From Candidatus Melainabacteria bacterium (GTDB lineage Bacteria > Actinomycetota > Actinomycetes > Mycobacteriales > Pseudonocardiaceae), in contig CAJCJE010000006.1 of NCBI GenBank assembly GCA_903970565.1, forward strand, positions 1-5,497: 5,497 nt of DNA. Reading direction: 5' to 3'. How positions within the stretch are numbered: the first letter of the stretch is position 1; each line of letters opens with the position of its first letter. Position numbers and translations under genes: made by a program. The notes below the pieces were generated by a model. It was given only the letters and a program-made list of their open reading frames with translations. It did not search any database and had not been told where the DNA came from. Of this stretch, positions 4,470 through 5,497 are shown one piece after another.

Positions 4470-5497
4470 ATGACCCGACGAATCAGCGGCGCGCGGCTCG
4501 GCTTGGCGGCCGGTGTCGCGTTCCTGACCGTCGCCGCCCTGAGCGGGGTGCCCGCCGCGCTGGCCTCGGCCGCACCCGGCACCGTCGCGTCCGCCCAACC
4601 CTCGGTGACCTCGGCCGCCGGGCCGAGCAACCCGCGAGGTCTGTCCACTGTGGGCGGATCTGGGTGGAAGGTGCTCACCAGCAGGACCGCCACCCAGGGC
4701 GGGGCGGCGATCTCCACGGCCGGTTTCGATACCGCCGGCTGGCTGTCGGTGACCCCGGACGACGCGGGCGCCCCCGGCACCGAGATCGAGGCGCTGGTGC
4801 AGAACGGCGCCTGCCCCGACGTCTACTACTCGACCAACCTGAAGACCTGCTTCGGATACCTCGCCGCGCCCGGCGCGAACACCCTCGCGCAGTTCGACGT
4901 GCCCTGGTGGTATCGGACCGACTTCATCCCGAACCTGGTCTCCGGCCAGACCGCGACGCTCGTCGTGAACGGGGTCATCGGCGCGGCCGACGTGTGGGTC
5001 GACGGCCACGAGGTGGCCACCCGGTCGACCGTCACCGGCGCGTACAGCAGGTTCACCTTCAAGGTGAGCAGCCTGCTCACCTCGGGCACGAACTCGCTGG
5101 CGCTGGAGGTCTATCCGAACAATCCGCTCACCGAACTCACCACCGACAACGTCGACTGGACCCAGGTGCCGCCGGATGAGAACACCGGCATCCAGTTCCC
5201 GATCCAGCTCTTGGTCTCCGACGACCTGAGCAACGCCGACTCGCACGTGGTCGAGGCCAACTCCGCGAATCTGAGCAGCTCGGCGCTGACGGTCAAGACC
5301 AACGTCACCAACAACACCAGCTCCTCGCAGACCGGTGTGGTGTCCGCGACGATTGCCGCTCCGGCCGGCGGCGCGGCGCCGATCACGGTTCAGCAGACGG
5401 TGACCGTTCCGGCCGACACCACGCAGACGGTTTCGTTCGCGCCGAGCGCGTATCCGGCCTTGACGATCGCCGATCCGCAAGTGTGGTGGCCCTATCA
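4470..5497 (+). CDS. csxA: Secreted exo-beta-D-glucosaminidase (GH2, CsxA-like), 3'-truncated by the window edge
   Basis: The open frame continues past the end; 342 residues are visible of a family that usually has about 900-1,030. Such enzymes release glucosamine from the non-reducing end of chitosan oligosaccharides outside the cell. A signal peptide spans about residues 1-34: basic TRR start, hydrophobic stretch 10-32, cleavage likely after ALA (32) or ASA (34). The mature part matches CsxA from memory: GWKVLTSRTATQGG (65-78), ISTAGFDTAGWLSVTPDDAG (81-100), IEALVQNGACPDVYYS (106-121), FDVPWWYRTDF (142-152), the sugar-binding-domain strand NGVIGAADVWVDG (167-179), NVDWTQVPPDENTGIQFP (227-244) and the start of the Ig-like domain (about 260-340). 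The catalytic Glu residues lie beyond the window. The ATG at 4470 has only a weak purine-rich site (GGGAAG). RRISG could be read as a poor Tat motif. Control is probably through the upstream palindrome. Confidence 0.93.
   Translation, partial: MTRRISGARLGLAAGVAFLTVAALSGVPAALASAAPGTVASAQPSVTSAAGPSNPRGLSTVGGSGWKVLTSRTATQGGAAISTAGFDTAGWLSVTPDDAGAPGTEIEALVQNGACPDVYYSTNLKTCFGYLAAPGANTLAQFDVPWWYRTDFIPNLVSGQTATLVVNGVIGAADVWVDGHEVATRSTVTGAYSRFTFKVSSLLTSGTNSLALEVYPNNPLTELTTDNVDWTQVPPDENTGIQFPIQLLVSDDLSNADSHVVEANSANLSSSALTVKTNVTNNTSSSQTGVVSATIAAPAGGAAPITVQQTVTVPADTTQTVSFAPSAYPALTIADPQVWWPY

Noticed and set aside
4307..5179. Plus-strand frame of 290 codons in another phase over csxA
   Set aside because: Arg-rich composition and no family resemblance. 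It overlaps the true csxA frame starting at 4470.
4170..5480. Minus-strand frame of 436 codons opposite the glucosaminidase
   Set aside because: Arg/Gly-rich shadow. The plus strand encodes a clear CsxA sequence there.
1..5497. CRISPR array, transposon ends, tRNA or rRNA
   Set aside because: No regular long repeats with unique spacers, no transposase-like frame with terminal repeats and no cloverleaf were seen by eye. A covariance-model search would settle the RNA part.

Overview
The window is high-GC DNA with strong G/C preference at third codon positions. It reads as an actinomycete chromosome, and the protein styles suggest Nocardia or a close mycobacterial-order relative. That genus-level guess is inference. 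Most of the window holds ordinary accessory and metabolic genes. I see no tRNA, rRNA, CRISPR array, insertion sequence or phage gene.

Layout, left to right. (1) Positions 1-660 (+) carry the 3' part of a NodB/CE4-type polysaccharide deacetylase that starts before the window. (2) It converges on a small minus-strand gene (689-913) for a 74-residue protein resembling the DUF2795 family. A long potential hairpin spans the junction. (3) A dyad-rich gap of 181 bases contains a near-consensus CRP/GlxR-type site and a perfect 17-bp palindrome. (4) Positions 1095-2453 (-) encode a membrane-anchored diguanylate cyclase with an intact GGEEF active site and an RxxD inhibitory site. (5) Positions 2454-2984 are about 530 bases without a convincing gene. 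They hold inverted repeats, a strong orphan Shine-Dalgarno sequence before a 7-codon frame, and an 11-bp stem hairpin. (6) Positions 2985-3608 (-) encode an FMN nitroreductase of the malonic semialdehyde reductase (RutE/HadB-like) group. It is divergent from (7) an HxlR-family regulator (3706-4050, +). Their 97-base shared promoter holds three copies of GCGAGT spaced exactly 18 bp apart. (8) Positions 4051-4469 are non-coding, with a TTGACA promoter element, an A/T-rich 15-bp palindromic operator and a long leader. (9) From 4470 to the window end (+) runs the secreted N-terminal part of a glycoside hydrolase family 2 exo-beta-D-glucosaminidase (CsxA-like), cut off by the window edge.

Functional reading: the HxlR regulator most likely controls the divergent nitroreductase, a common redox or electrophile-responsive arrangement. 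The exo-glucosaminidase is an extracellular chitosan-oligosaccharide-degrading enzyme, and its promoter palindrome looks like a sugar-responsive repressor site. The cyclase and the small DUF2795-like gene lie in the same direction but are probably transcribed separately. No previously undescribed multi-gene system is evident. The most interesting unexplained material is the regulatory DNA between the genes.
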